From positions 1 to 64,000 of the forward strand of contig JANPIC010000037.1 of NCBI GenBank assembly GCA_031424795.1: DNA of 64,000 nt, read 5' to 3'. Position numbers and translations under genes: made by a program. Below are positions 16,619 through 25,520 of the stretch, one piece after another. Every line of letters starts with the position of its first letter. Positions within the stretch are counted from its first letter, which is position 1. The stretch is from Aalborgiella sp031424795 (GTDB lineage: Bacteria; Pseudomonadota; Gammaproteobacteria; Burkholderiales; Burkholderiaceae_C). The notes beneath the pieces were generated by a model. It was not told where the DNA came from. It ran no database searches and worked only from the letters and a program-made list of their open reading frames with translations.

Positions 16619-17787
16619 CTACCCCTCAAATGCCGGCTTCGCCATCCACTCTTTGCCTTTGAGCATCAAATCCCAATAGACCGGCGGCAAAATGCGCTCT
16701 TTCAAAATACACGCAAGATGGCTTGGTTGCGTTCCGTCTATCAACCAATCGGGGAAGCTGTGCATCAACTTGCCGTCGTATCCAAACTCCGCCAGCACAA
16801 CTTTTCCGCGCTCAACAGTTAACGGGCAAGAGCCATAGCCGTCATAAATCGCGTCAGCTTGCTTGCTGCTGCCGATGTCTTTACAAATATTGTGCGCAAG
16901 CACCGGCGCTTGTTTGCGCGCCGCTACTGCAGTTTTTGAATTGGGGGTGTTACCACATCGCCCAAAGCGTAAACACCAGCGTAAGTTTTGTGTCGCAACG
17001 TCTTAGAATCAATACCCATACAACCTGCAGCATCTGCAAGCTTCGACGTTTTGATAAAGTCTGGTGCGCCTTGCGGTGGGGTAACATCCAGCATGTCAAA
17101 TTCGGTCTCCACCATCGAGATGACACCCTCTGCATCCACCCGCTTGAACATCGCACAACGCGCTGCAACATCCACTTTCACCAACATATGCTGAAAATTC
17201 AACGCTGCGCCGTAGCGTTCAACGTAGGCCATCAGCGCAGGCACATATTCTTTGATGCCGAAAAGTACAGCCCCCGCCGTATAAAAATCGACATTGATGT
17301 CTTTCAAACAGCCGGTTCGCAGCCAATGGTCTGCGGACAAATACATCGCTTTTTGAGGTGCGCCAGGGCACTTAATCGGCATGGGTGCTTGCATAAAAAC
17401 AGCACGACCTTTTTTGAGTTTTCTAACCAACTCCCACGTGTACGGCGCTAAATCAAAACGGTAATTTGACGTGACGCCGTTTTTACCCAAAGCATCGGTT
17501 AAACCCTCAATGCCGCCCCAGTTCAGCTGCAACCCTGCGGCTACAACCAGTGTGCTGTAAACGACCGTTTTGTCGCCCTCAAGCACCACAGTTTTATTGT
17601 CTGGGTCAAGTGCCGTGACGCCAGCCTGGATCCAACGCACACCATCCGGAATGACCGAACTCGTTTTCCAAACTGTTTGCTCTGCCGTAAAAACACCACC
17701 AATCATCACGATATCGTGCGCAAGCTTGTTAGCGTGATTTGCTGTTGACGATTGAGTGGAAGTTGGCGCGTTTGTGGACATGTGCAA
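16619..17787 (-). pseudogene. Disrupted sulfide:quinone oxidoreductase
   Basis: Remnant of a flavoprotein that would oxidise sulfide and reduce quinone. Homologous segments are clear: NGVTSNYRFDLAPYTWELV, PIKCPGAPQKAMYLSADHW, LRHKTYAGVYALGDV, and then in another frame YDGYGSCPLTVERGKVVL. Two lesions are visible. First, the N-terminus reads HDIVMIGGVFTAEQT, so roughly 40 residues with the FAD-binding GxGxxG motif are missing in frame. Second, the frame breaks near 16948: a run of five C on the coding strand appears to be one C short, giving PPIQKLQ and a stop; adding a C restores PPNSKTAVAARKQAPV into the downstream frame. The second lesion could be a homopolymer sequencing error; the first could not. 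The protein should be inactive. Confidence 0.85.
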
Positions 17788-17932
17788 TCTCGACGTGTTG
17801 GGTGTATTTTATATGCAAATTATCACATATAAATATATTTAAATAAATATATACAATTCCGCAGAATCATAAACCTCACACGTTCGAGACAGCTACTGGT
17901 ATTTACCCGCGTTTTCCGTAAACCAGTATCGT
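17788..17932 (-). promoter_or_regulatory. AT-rich region upstream of the SQR remnant
   Basis: 145 bp with a strongly AT-rich stretch at 17808-17856, including TATATG and CATATA ten bases apart (about 17811-17832). Similar AT-rich, partly palindromic sequence lies upstream of fccA and of the sox operon. An imperfect hairpin (CTGGTATTTAC with GTAAACCAG, about 17893-17925) follows the rhodanese gene. Confidence 0.35.
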
Positions 17933-18295
17933 TTAGCGCTGTTTAGAGGAATTGAGTGCACGATATGCCTTCAGTCCACCACCAATGAATGAAGCATTAA
18001 CATAACCCATAGCTCGCAGAGTGTCTGCAGACAGCGCACCCCGGTTGTAGGCGTTGCAGTAGCACAGGATGCGCGTGTTCAGGTCAGGTATGACGCTTTC
18101 AACGTTCATCTCCAGTTTGCCTCTGCTAACGTGCAGTGAGTCCGCAATATGATCCGCATCGTGTTCTTCTTTGTCGCGAATATCTAGTGCAATTGCACCT
18201 TCTCGCATAAGAGCATCGACTTGATCAGGGGCAACAGCTGCAACGCGCGACATAGCAGCATCGGCCAAATTTTGAAATTTTTCTGTGTATGCCAT
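17933..18295 (-). CDS. Rhodanese-like domain protein
   Basis: Single-domain sulfurtransferase, 120 aa. ALDIRDKEEHDADHIADSLHVSRGKLE is the typical CDC25/rhodanese body, and the active-site loop CNAYNRGA near residue 81 has the catalytic Cys and the Arg that closes the loop. Start ATG 18295 has AAAAGGAC upstream; an upstream ATG at 18322 lies beside the dispersed repeat and lacks a good ribosome-binding site. The context (MBL protein before, SQR remnant after) suggests a part in sulfide or persulfide handling. There is no signal peptide, so it should be cytosolic. Confidence 0.88.
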   Translation of the reverse strand: MAYTEKFQNLADAAMSRVAAVAPDQVDALMREGAIALDIRDKEEHDADHIADSLHVSRGKLEMNVESVIPDLNTRILCYCNAYNRGALSADTLRAMGYVNASFIGGGLKAYRALNSSKQR

Positions 18296-18327
18296 ATTAG
18301 TCCTTTTTGATGCATATTCCATGCCTG

Positions 18328-18371
18328 TAGCCGGCGTATTTATTTCCCATTAAGCTATAAAAAATATAGCA
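18328..18371 (-). repeat. Dispersed palindromic repeat, copy 3
   Basis: TAGCCGGCGTATTTATT followed by GCTATA-AAAAA-TATAGC. It lies between the MBL-fold gene and the rhodanese gene, 33 bases upstream of the rhodanese start. Confidence 0.75.
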
Positions 18372-18414
18372 AAAACACCTTGAAATCAAACTAGCAAGTT
18401 CTTACAAAGAAGTC

Positions 18415-19350
18415 CTACTCGCGCTCTACTTCCAAATAAGTGGCGTTGGCCAATTGAGGAATCCACACACCAGCATGCTTGAGGTGCGCAAACGGCTTGG
18501 CATCAAAGCTTTTAATGGCACGGTTCATATCTCCGTCACCCTCCACGGCTTTTTTCATATGCGCGCGCAGCGCCAATAGCAAATCGCGAGTTTGCAACTG
18601 TGCCGTTGCCAAGTCCGTGACTTTCCCATGTCCGGGTACGATCGTTAGGGGTTTCAGCGATTCAATCGCGGCAAACGATTCCAACCAGTTTTTAGACCGA
18701 CTCACAGGAATCAGACCCAACACACGGTCAACATAAACCACATCTCCAGCGAACAATACATTTTTTTGCGGCAACCATGCCAACATATCACCTGGCGTAT
18801 GACCACCATTGCGGTACTTGAGTTCTATCGCTACACCACCTAACTCCAGCTTTGCATCTTTGTCTTTGATAAAGCGAGTCGGTAAAGTGGGCACGGTGCC
18901 GTCAAGTCGCTCTTTGAGAACTTTGAGCCCTTCCATTTGTTCAAATGTGCGCGCTTTCATATCAGCTTCGGCATTTGCATGGGCGATGATCTCTATACCC
19001 TGCGCTTTGAAATAACCATTGCCTAGCCAGCGGTGATCTTGATCCCCTGTGTTGATGACCCACTTGATCGGTTGTGGCGTGATTTTCTGAACTGCTTTGT
19101 GAATTTTTTGAGCAATCTGAAAGCTAGAGCCACTGTCAATCAAAACCGCCCCCGCTGGGGTAACAATCAGTCCAATGTTGGCGTTCAAACCTTCATTTTC
19201 ATAGTTGCGACCATCCGTATCACCGATGTAGGCATAAACACCATCCGACACGGGTTTGAACTCAACCTCTACAGCGTGTGCTGCGCTGGACATAAGAACA
19301 AGCGCCGTAATGAGTAAAAGTAGTCGGCGGATAAAGCGTGAAGTGATCAA
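18415..19350 (-). CDS. Periplasmic metallo-beta-lactamase-fold protein with altered metal motif
   Basis: 311 aa with a Sec signal peptide (ends SSAAHA, about residue 26). The MBL fold is recognisable: VLIDSGSS near 70, NTGDQDHRWLGN near 100, GGHTPGDML near 185, LFAGDVVYVDR near 200 and VPGHGKV near 240. The normal HxHxDH motif reads GDQDH, so two of the first metal-binding His are missing while Asp-His and later ligands remain. I recall this variant as a subgroup in sulfur-oxidation and quinoprotein loci. Its substrate is unknown; the neighbourhood suggests sulfur metabolism. It is upstream of the rhodanese and may be co-transcribed with it. Confidence 0.8.
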   Translation of the reverse strand: MITSRFIRRLLLLITALVLMSSAAHAVEVEFKPVSDGVYAYIGDTDGRNYENEGLNANIGLIVTPAGAVLIDSGSSFQIAQKIHKAVQKITPQPIKWVINTGDQDHRWLGNGYFKAQGIEIIAHANAEADMKARTFEQMEGLKVLKERLDGTVPTLPTRFIKDKDAKLELGGVAIELKYRNGGHTPGDMLAWLPQKNVLFAGDVVYVDRVLGLIPVSRSKNWLESFAAIESLKPLTIVPGHGKVTDLATAQLQTRDLLLALRAHMKKAVEGDGDMNRAIKSFDAKPFAHLKHAGVWIPQLANATYLEVERE

Positions 19351-19459
19351 AATTACTCCTACTAAACAGATGAGTGGTTGACTAATTTTATATGTGCACG
19401 TTACGACTTACGACGTCAATCACGCATACCCCACGAAAGGCCTTACCCGATCTACCTAC

Positions 19460-20497
19460 TTACTTATAACGCTTCGCCATGTCATCCATCGCCACCGGTT
19501 TGATCTTGCTGCCCTGCCCTGCACAGCCGAAAGCTTCAAACCGCAGTTTCACAATGCCGCGCGCTGCGTTTTTGGCAGCAAGCAGGGCTTTGCGCGGATC
19601 AAATTCGCTCTTTTGCTGCGCAAACACCTGGCGCATCGCGCCCGTCATCGCCAGGCGGATGTCGGTATCGATGTTGATTTTGCGCACGCCACTCTTGATC
19701 CCGCGCTGGATTTCCTCCACCGGCACGCCGTAAGTTTCTTTGATGTCGCCACCAAACTGGCGGATGATGGCCAACCACTCCTGCGGCACGCTGCTGGAGC
19801 CGTGCATGACCAAATGGGTGTTGGGGATTTGCGCATGGATGGCGGCAATGCGGTCCATCGCCAAAATGTCGCCTGTGGGCTTGCGGGTGAATTTGTACGC
19901 GCCGTGGCTGGTGCCAATCGCAATCGCCAAGGCGTCCACCCCGGTTTGCTCAACAAAGTCTTTGGCCTGCACGGGGTCGGTCAACATCATGTCGTGGGTC
20001 AGCTTGCCTTCTGCACCTGATCCGTCTTCTTCACCTGCTTCGCCGGTTTCCAGCGACCCTAAACAGCCCAATTCACCCTCCACAGACACACCAATCGGGT
20101 GTGCCATTTCGCAGACTTTGCGAGTCACGGCGACGTTGTACTCGTAGCTGGCCGGTGTTTTTGCGTCTTCCATCAAGGAGCCGTCCATCATCACACTCAT
20201 AAAACCCGAACGGATGGACTGGATGCACACTGCTGGCGACGCGACGTGGTCTTGATGCACCACAACAGGCACATCAGGATGCGTCTCAACCGCAGCCAGC
20301 ATCATGTGGCGCAAATAGGCCTCACCCGCGTACTTGCGTGCGCCAGCGGAGGCTTGCAGGATGACAGGGCTGTCCGTCTCCTGCGCCGCTTCCATGATGG
20401 CCAAGATTTGTTCCAGATTGTTGACGTTGAAAGCTGGTACGCCGTAACTGTTGGCGGCTGCGTGGTCTAGCACTTGTCTAAGGGATACGAAAGCCAT
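19460..20497 (-). CDS. cbbA: Fructose-bisphosphate aldolase, class II (Calvin cycle)
   Basis: Zn-dependent aldolase joining glyceraldehyde-3-phosphate and dihydroxyacetone phosphate, 345 aa. MAFVSLRQVLDHAAANSYG is the family start; VVHQDHVASP near 82 has the Zn-binding His; SVEGELGCLG near 138 and HGAYKFTRKPTG near 210 are typical of the Calvin-cycle subtype; and HGSSSVP and NIDTDIRLA near 250 and 285 are phosphate-binding. ATG 20497 is preferred over an upstream ATG at 20539 because AGGAGACTTTC-type sequence precedes it. Last gene of the cbbY-E-F-P-T-Z-A row; no terminator is obvious in the 109 bp after it. Confidence 0.93.
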   Translation of the reverse strand: MAFVSLRQVLDHAAANSYGVPAFNVNNLEQILAIMEAAQETDSPVILQASAGARKYAGEAYLRHMMLAAVETHPDVPVVVHQDHVASPAVCIQSIRSGFMSVMMDGSLMEDAKTPASYEYNVAVTRKVCEMAHPIGVSVEGELGCLGSLETGEAGEEDGSGAEGKLTHDMMLTDPVQAKDFVEQTGVDALAIAIGTSHGAYKFTRKPTGDILAMDRIAAIHAQIPNTHLVMHGSSSVPQEWLAIIRQFGGDIKETYGVPVEEIQRGIKSGVRKINIDTDIRLAMTGAMRQVFAQQKSEFDPRKALLAAKNAARGIVKLRFEAFGCAGQGSKIKPVAMDDMAKRYK

Positions 20498-20554
20498 GAA
20501 AGTCTCCTGAAAGGTGTAAAAATGGTTGCAAACGTTCAAAAATGCTAAAATAAG

Positions 20555-20616
20555 GCATAAATACGGCCATAGCCAACGTATTTATTGTCTTAATTGCTAT
20601 TAATTAAATAGCAATG
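20555..20616 (-). repeat. Dispersed palindromic repeat, copy 4, overlapping the end of cbbZ
   Basis: TAGCCAACGTATTTATTG (from 20570) is followed by TTGCTATTAATTAAATAGCAAT (about 20594-20614 in parts). An inverted partial copy, AGGCATAAATACGG, precedes it at 20553-20566, so the whole can fold. The stop codon of cbbZ (20600-20602) and its last five codons lie inside the element. Confidence 0.7.
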
Positions 20617-21289
20617 AAAAATCTGCAATCACGCGATCAGGCTCGCACGATTCAATGGGCTGCCCCATGTTGTAGCCATACGGCAGTGCCCAAACGGCAA
20701 TGCCCGCATTCCGCGCTGTAGCCACGTCAATGGATGAATCGCCCACAAACAAAGCGCGGTCTTTGGGTACATTGAATTGCGCCAAGCAATGCTCAATACC
20801 TGCCGGATTCGGTTTTTTAACCGGCAAGGTGTCGCCGCTGATGACTGCGTCAAACTGATTAGCCAGGTTGTGGACCTCCAAAATCGTCTGGGTGTAGCGT
20901 CCTTCCTTGTTGGTGACTACGGCAAGTTTCACGCCTTGCGCACGTAAAGTTGCTAAAACTTCGCGCACTTGCGGATAGAGATGACTACGCGTGCCACAGC
21001 GCTTTTGATAATTGCGGTCAAATTCGGCAGCTATGGGTTTTAAACCAGGTGATTGACGTATTTTTTCTTCACTGGTTTTGCCCACGAAAGACAGGGCTTG
21101 AATCAGCAACTCGCGTGTGCCGTGACCAATCCAGTTATTTACGAGTTCTTGCGACACAAAACCCATCTCGTAGTGAGCCAAGGTGTCGTTCACTGCATCA
21201 CAAATCTCGGGGGCGGTTTCAATCAAAGTGCCATCCAAGTCAAACAAAATGGCATCGAACGGCGGCCTCTTTTTTGTAAAAGTGCTCAT
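20600..21289 (-). CDS. cbbZ: Phosphoglycolate phosphatase
   Basis: HAD-superfamily phosphatase that removes phosphate from 2-phosphoglycolate, the product of the RuBisCO oxygenase reaction; 229 aa. Motif I is FDLDGTLIETA near residue 16 (nucleophile Asp), motif II VVTNKE near 125, the Lys is in LPVKKPNP near 160, and motif III is LFVGDSSIDVATARNAG near 185. It starts 5 bp after transketolase. Its last residues (SLLFN) are encoded by the dispersed repeat, so the natural C-terminus has probably been replaced. Confidence 0.92.
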   Translation of the reverse strand: MSTFTKKRPPFDAILFDLDGTLIETAPEICDAVNDTLAHYEMGFVSQELVNNWIGHGTRELLIQALSFVGKTSEEKIRQSPGLKPIAAEFDRNYQKRCGTRSHLYPQVREVLATLRAQGVKLAVVTNKEGRYTQTILEVHNLANQFDAVISGDTLPVKKPNPAGIEHCLAQFNVPKDRALFVGDSSIDVATARNAGIAVWALPYGYNMGQPIESCEPDRVIADFSLLFN

Positions 21290-21294
21290 ACAGT

Positions 21295-23406
21295 TCAGTT
21301 GCTGGATTTGATTATTTGCGCAGGTAAACGACTCTCCAGCCGCGCATCTTTACGCGAGATGAGTTGGCGCACTTCTTCGCAAACATGCTCCATCGTGATA
21401 CCGAAGTGCTGATACAAGTCTTTGGCTGGCGCGGATTCGCCAAACGTGGCAATACCGACCACCGCGCCCAGGCGGCCCACGTATTTGCGCCAAAAGTCTG
21501 GGTGTGCCGCCTCCACCGCCACGGTGGGCAGGTTCAAGGGCAATACCTCGTCTTGATAGGCCTGGCTTTGGCGGTCAAACACATTGGTGCAGGGCATGGA
21601 CACCACGCGGGTGGAGATGCCTTCAACGGCCAAAGCAGCATGCGCCTCCATCGCCAGCGAGGTTTCTGAGCCGGTGGCCACGATGATGGCTTGCGGCGGC
21701 TGTTGATTAGCACCCTCAGCCAAGATGTAGCCGCCTTTGCGAATCGCAGCCACCATGCTCACATCTGTCAAACGCGGCAGATTTTGGCGTGACAAGGCCA
21801 GTGCACTTGGCCCATCACGACGTTCAACCGCGCAAGCCCAGGCAACTGCCGTCTCCAAACCATCGGCTGGACGCCAAACATCCAGCCCCGGAATGATGCG
21901 CAACGACGGCACATGCTCGACCGACTGATGCGTCGGGCCATCTTCACCCAAACCGATACTGTCGTGAGTGAAAACGTGAATCACCCGTTGCTTCATCAGC
22001 GCGGCCATGCGGATGGCGTTACGCGAGTAGTCGCTGAAGGTCAAAAACGTGCCACCATAGGGGATATAGCCGCCATGCAGCGTGATGCCGTTCATGATGG
22101 CGGCCATGCCGAACTCGCGCACGCCGTAGCTCAGGTGGTTGCCCCACTGAAAAGCGCCCTCTTTCCCTTTGTCTGGGCCCGCTTTGACGCAGCCTTTGAA
22201 GTTTGTCAGATTCGAGCCTGTCAAATCCGCCGAACCGCCGAAAAACTCAGGTAACAAAGGAGCGAGCAAGTCCAAGGAATTTTGACTAGATTTTCGGGTG
22301 GCAAAAGCGTCAGGCTTGGCGGCGATAGTGGCAAAGACGTCATTGATTTGCGCTGCAAACTCAGGCAGCAAATCGCCCGCCATGCGGCGTTCAAACTCAG
22401 CGGCTTGTGCGGGATAAGCCGAGCGGTAGGCTTCAAAGCGGGTGCGCCAGGCACGCTCTGCCACTTGGCCGCGCTCGACCGCGTTCCAGGCAGTGGTAAT
22501 GTCTGCTGGGATTTCAAACGGTGCTGCAGTCCAGCCCAGTTGGGCACGAGTTGCTGCGATTTCGGCAGCGCCCAATGCCGCGCCGTGCACATCGTGCGTA
22601 CCGGCTTTGTTGGGCGAGCCTTGGCCGATGACGGTTTTGCAGCAGATCAGCGTGGGTTTGCCATCAGCGCGTGTGCTTTGGGCATTTGCTGCTTGAATGG
22701 CCGCATCAATCGCAGCCTGGTTGTGGCCATCCACTGCGGGGATGACATGCCAGCCGTAGGCTTCAAAACGCTTGGGCGTGTCGTCGGTGAACCAGCCTTC
22801 GACGTGGCCATCAATCGAGATGCCGTTGTCGTCATAAAACGCCACCAATTTAGACAGTCTCAAGGTGCCTGCCAATGAACAGGCTTCATGGCTGATACCC
22901 TCCATCATGCAACCATCGCCCAAAAACGCGTAGGTGTGGTGGTCCACAATGGCGTGGCCAGCCTGGTTGAATTCTGCCGCTAACAGTTTTTCAGCCAGTG
23001 CCATGCCCACCGCGTTGGTGATGCCCTGCCCCAACGGACCGGTGGTGGTTTCCACACCGGGGGTGATGCCCACTTCGGGGTGGCCGGCGGTTTTACTGTG
23101 CAACTGGCGGAAGTTTTTCAACTCATTCATCGGCAAGTCATAACCCGTCAAATGCAGCAAGGAGTAAATCAACATCGAACCGTGGCCGTTGGAGAGCACA
23201 AAGCGGTCGCGATCAGCCCACTGCGGGTTGGCGGGGTTGTGCTTGAGGTGGCGATTCCACAGCACCTCGGCAATATCGGCCATGCCCATGGGCGCACCGG
23301 GGTGACCGGATTTGGCTTTTTCGACCGCATCGACAGCGAGCATGCGGATGGCATTCGCCATGTCTTGGGCAAGTTTAGCGTCAGGCGTTTTGGTCATGGT
23401 CATCAT
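21295..23406 (-). CDS. cbbT: Transketolase (Calvin cycle)
   Basis: Thiamine-diphosphate enzyme that transfers two-carbon units in RuBP regeneration, 703 aa. The N-terminal domain has KSGHPGAPMGMADIAEVLW and the ThDP/Mg motif GDGCMMEGISHEA through FYDDNGISIDG (about residues 158-195). The middle domain has FGGSADLTGSN, HDSIGLGEDGPTHQ and the FTHDSIG core. The C-terminal domain ends with VEHVC-like EHVCEEVRQLI. It starts 2 bases after the phosphoribulokinase stop, so translation is likely coupled. ATG 23403 or 23394 are alternative starts. Confidence 0.95.
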   Translation of the reverse strand: MMTMTKTPDAKLAQDMANAIRMLAVDAVEKAKSGHPGAPMGMADIAEVLWNRHLKHNPANPQWADRDRFVLSNGHGSMLIYSLLHLTGYDLPMNELKNFRQLHSKTAGHPEVGITPGVETTTGPLGQGITNAVGMALAEKLLAAEFNQAGHAIVDHHTYAFLGDGCMMEGISHEACSLAGTLRLSKLVAFYDDNGISIDGHVEGWFTDDTPKRFEAYGWHVIPAVDGHNQAAIDAAIQAANAQSTRADGKPTLICCKTVIGQGSPNKAGTHDVHGAALGAAEIAATRAQLGWTAAPFEIPADITTAWNAVERGQVAERAWRTRFEAYRSAYPAQAAEFERRMAGDLLPEFAAQINDVFATIAAKPDAFATRKSSQNSLDLLAPLLPEFFGGSADLTGSNLTNFKGCVKAGPDKGKEGAFQWGNHLSYGVREFGMAAIMNGITLHGGYIPYGGTFLTFSDYSRNAIRMAALMKQRVIHVFTHDSIGLGEDGPTHQSVEHVPSLRIIPGLDVWRPADGLETAVAWACAVERRDGPSALALSRQNLPRLTDVSMVAAIRKGGYILAEGANQQPPQAIIVATGSETSLAMEAHAALAVEGISTRVVSMPCTNVFDRQSQAYQDEVLPLNLPTVAVEAAHPDFWRKYVGRLGAVVGIATFGESAPAKDLYQHFGITMEHVCEEVRQLISRKDARLESRLPAQIIKSSN

Positions 23407-23407
23407 T

Positions 23408-24292
23408 TCAATTGGTTCCTAAAGCACGTTTGCGGCGCTCCATCATTCGCCATACAAAGGGGGTGAAGATGAGCTGCATGGCCAATTCCATCTTGCCGCC
23501 AGGCACCACGATGGTGTTGGCGCGGGACATGAAGGAGTCGCCAATCATGTTTTTCAGATATTGGAAATCAATGCCCTTGGGCTTGGCAAAGCGAATCACC
23601 ACCATGCTCTCGTCTGGCGAGGGAATATCACGCGAAATGAAAGGGTTGGACGTGTCCACCATGGGCACGCGCTGAAAATTGACATGCGTGTGCGCAAACT
23701 GCGGGCAAATGTAGTTCACATAATCGGGCATGCGGCGCAAAATGGTGTCCGTCACCGCTTCGGCGCTGTAGCCGCGCTGGTTTTTGTCGCGGTACAGTTT
23801 TTGGATCCATTCCAAGTTGATGACGGGCACCACGCCAATCAACAAGTCTGGGTACTGCGCCACATTGACAGTAGATGTCACCACACCGCCGTGCAGACCT
23901 TCATAGAAAAGCATGTCAGAGTCATTCGGCAAAACTTCCCACGGTGTGAACGTACCCGCTTCTTGTTTGTAGGGCTCGGCTTCTTGGGCGTTGTGCAGGT
24001 ATTTGCGGCGCTGGCCGCTGCCAGTGCTGCCATAGTCGCGAAACAGGGCTTCGATTTCAGGGAACATATTGTTCGCCTCAGAGAAGTGGCTGAAATGCTG
24101 ATCGTTGCTTTTTTCAGCCTCGGCCGCTCGGATTTTCATCTCCTTGCGGTCGTAGCGATGGAAGCTATCGCCTTCGATGATGGCCGCTGTGACGCCTTCA
24201 CGCCGAAAAATATTCTCAAAGGTTCGCGTGACCGAGGTCGTGCCCGCACCGGACGAACCGGTGATGGCGATGATGGGGTGCTTTTCAGACAT
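23408..24292 (-). CDS. cbbP: Phosphoribulokinase
   Basis: Makes ribulose 1,5-bisphosphate from ribulose 5-phosphate and ATP, the second diagnostic enzyme of the Calvin cycle; 294 aa, the usual length of the octameric proteobacterial type. The P-loop GSSGAGTTSVTRTF is near residue 12, IEGDSFHRYDR near 40, and LMFYEGLHGGV-like DMLFYEGLHGGV near 127. The ribosome-binding site TGGAGAC lies just before ATG 24292. A dispersed repeat separates it from fbp upstream; transketolase follows directly. Confidence 0.96.
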   Translation of the reverse strand: MSEKHPIIAITGSSGAGTTSVTRTFENIFRREGVTAAIIEGDSFHRYDRKEMKIRAAEAEKSNDQHFSHFSEANNMFPEIEALFRDYGSTGSGQRRKYLHNAQEAEPYKQEAGTFTPWEVLPNDSDMLFYEGLHGGVVTSTVNVAQYPDLLIGVVPVINLEWIQKLYRDKNQRGYSAEAVTDTILRRMPDYVNYICPQFAHTHVNFQRVPMVDTSNPFISRDIPSPDESMVVIRFAKPKGIDFQYLKNMIGDSFMSRANTIVVPGGKMELAMQLIFTPFVWRMMERRKRALGTN

Positions 24293-24334
24293 GGTTTGTC
24301 TCCAAGAGTTATAAAACAGGGTGAAATAAGCATC

Positions 24335-24382
24335 TAGCCGGCGTCATATTTGCCTGCTTAGCTGCTAATTTGATAGCAAATT
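24335..24382 (-). repeat. Dispersed palindromic repeat, copy 5
   Basis: TAGCCGGCGTCATATTTGCC (24335-24354) followed by GCTGCTAATTTGATAGCAAATT, in the 98-bp gap between the fructose-bisphosphatase and phosphoribulokinase genes. Confidence 0.75.
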
Positions 24383-24390
24383 AAATCGAT

Positions 24391-25473
24391 TCAATCTCTG
24401 AACAAGCTGCGCTCGGCAAACAGGGGGTTGTTCAGCTCAACTCGGACAGGCTCTGCGTGGTAGCGCTCTATGCGCTCTACTTCATTTTTCGAGCCAAACA
24501 CCAAGCCGATGCGCTGGTGCAGCGAGGTGGGCTGTACGCCCAGCATGGGCTTTTCACCTGTGCTGGCGCGGCCGCCGGCTTGCTCCATGATCATGCCCAC
24601 GGGGTTGGCTTCGTACAACAGGCGCAGACGGCCTGGTTTGCAGGCATCTTTGGTGTCGCGGGGGTATAAGAAAACGCCGCCGCGCATCAAAATGCGGTGC
24701 GCTTCAGCCACCATGGAGGCAATCCAGCGCATATTGAAGTCTTTACCGCGAGAACCAGGTTTTCCGGCAAGACATTCGTCCACATAGCGTTTCACAGGCG
24801 CTTCCCAAAAGCGCGAATTGGAGGCGTTGATGGCAAACTCATTGGTATCCGCGGGGATTTGCATTTTGGGGTGCGTCAGCATGAATTCACCCAAGGTTGG
24901 GTCAAGCGTGAAGCCATTCACACCATCGCCTACCGTCAACACCAGCATGGTGGTGGGACCATACAAGGCATAGCCAGCTGCTACCTGCTTTGCCCCGGCT
25001 TGCAAGAAATCTTTTTCCGTCACGTCTCTGGCGTTCGTGGGACCACGCAGCACCGAAAAAATGCTGCCCACGGACACATTCACATCGATGTTGCTGGATC
25101 CGTCCAACGGGTCAAACACCAGCAGGTATTTTCCGCGCGGGTATTGACCGGGGATCTGGTAGGGCAAATCCATTTCCTCGGAGGCCATGCCCGCCAAGTT
25201 ACCAGCCCATTCGGTGCGTTTGATGAACACGTTGTTGCTCAGCACGTCCAGTTTTTTCTGAGTTTCACCTTGCACGTTGACCGAACCGCCCGCCTCGGGT
25301 GCATGGTTGCCCATGACACCGCCCAACTCGCCAAAGGCGACTGCGCGTGCGATGGCTTTGCAGGCCAAGGCGACATCCAAGATGAGTGCGTTGAAGTCGC
25401 CACTGGCAGCGGGAAATCGGCGGCGCTCTTCAATCAAAAATTGCGTCAAGGTTGATCTGTTGGTTAATGGCAT
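24391..25473 (-). CDS. cbbF: Fructose-1,6-bisphosphatase, class I
   Basis: Hydrolyses fructose 1,6-bisphosphate in RuBP regeneration and gluconeogenesis, 360 aa. DPLDGSSNIDVNVSVGSIFSV near residue 120-140 is the metal-binding signature. The substrate-binding segment RYVDEC and LMRGGVFLYPRDTK follow, and NPVGMIMEQAGGRASTGE near 290 carries the catalytic acid. It lies between rpe and the phosphoribulokinase gene. The class I (Mg, AMP-type) assignment is firm. Confidence 0.95.
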   Translation of the reverse strand: MPLTNRSTLTQFLIEERRRFPAASGDFNALILDVALACKAIARAVAFGELGGVMGNHAPEAGGSVNVQGETQKKLDVLSNNVFIKRTEWAGNLAGMASEEMDLPYQIPGQYPRGKYLLVFDPLDGSSNIDVNVSVGSIFSVLRGPTNARDVTEKDFLQAGAKQVAAGYALYGPTTMLVLTVGDGVNGFTLDPTLGEFMLTHPKMQIPADTNEFAINASNSRFWEAPVKRYVDECLAGKPGSRGKDFNMRWIASMVAEAHRILMRGGVFLYPRDTKDACKPGRLRLLYEANPVGMIMEQAGGRASTGEKPMLGVQPTSLHQRIGLVFGSKNEVERIERYHAEPVRVELNNPLFAERSLFRD

Positions 25474-25520
25474 GCTGTACTTTCAGGATGTGTGATTCGT
25501 TGTCAGGTATTTGCGCGTAT

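Noticed and set aside
23561..25455. Long plus-strand frames of about 250 codons opposite cbbP and cbbF.
   Set aside because: Antisense shadows caused by codon bias of the real genes; low-complexity His/Arg-rich products.
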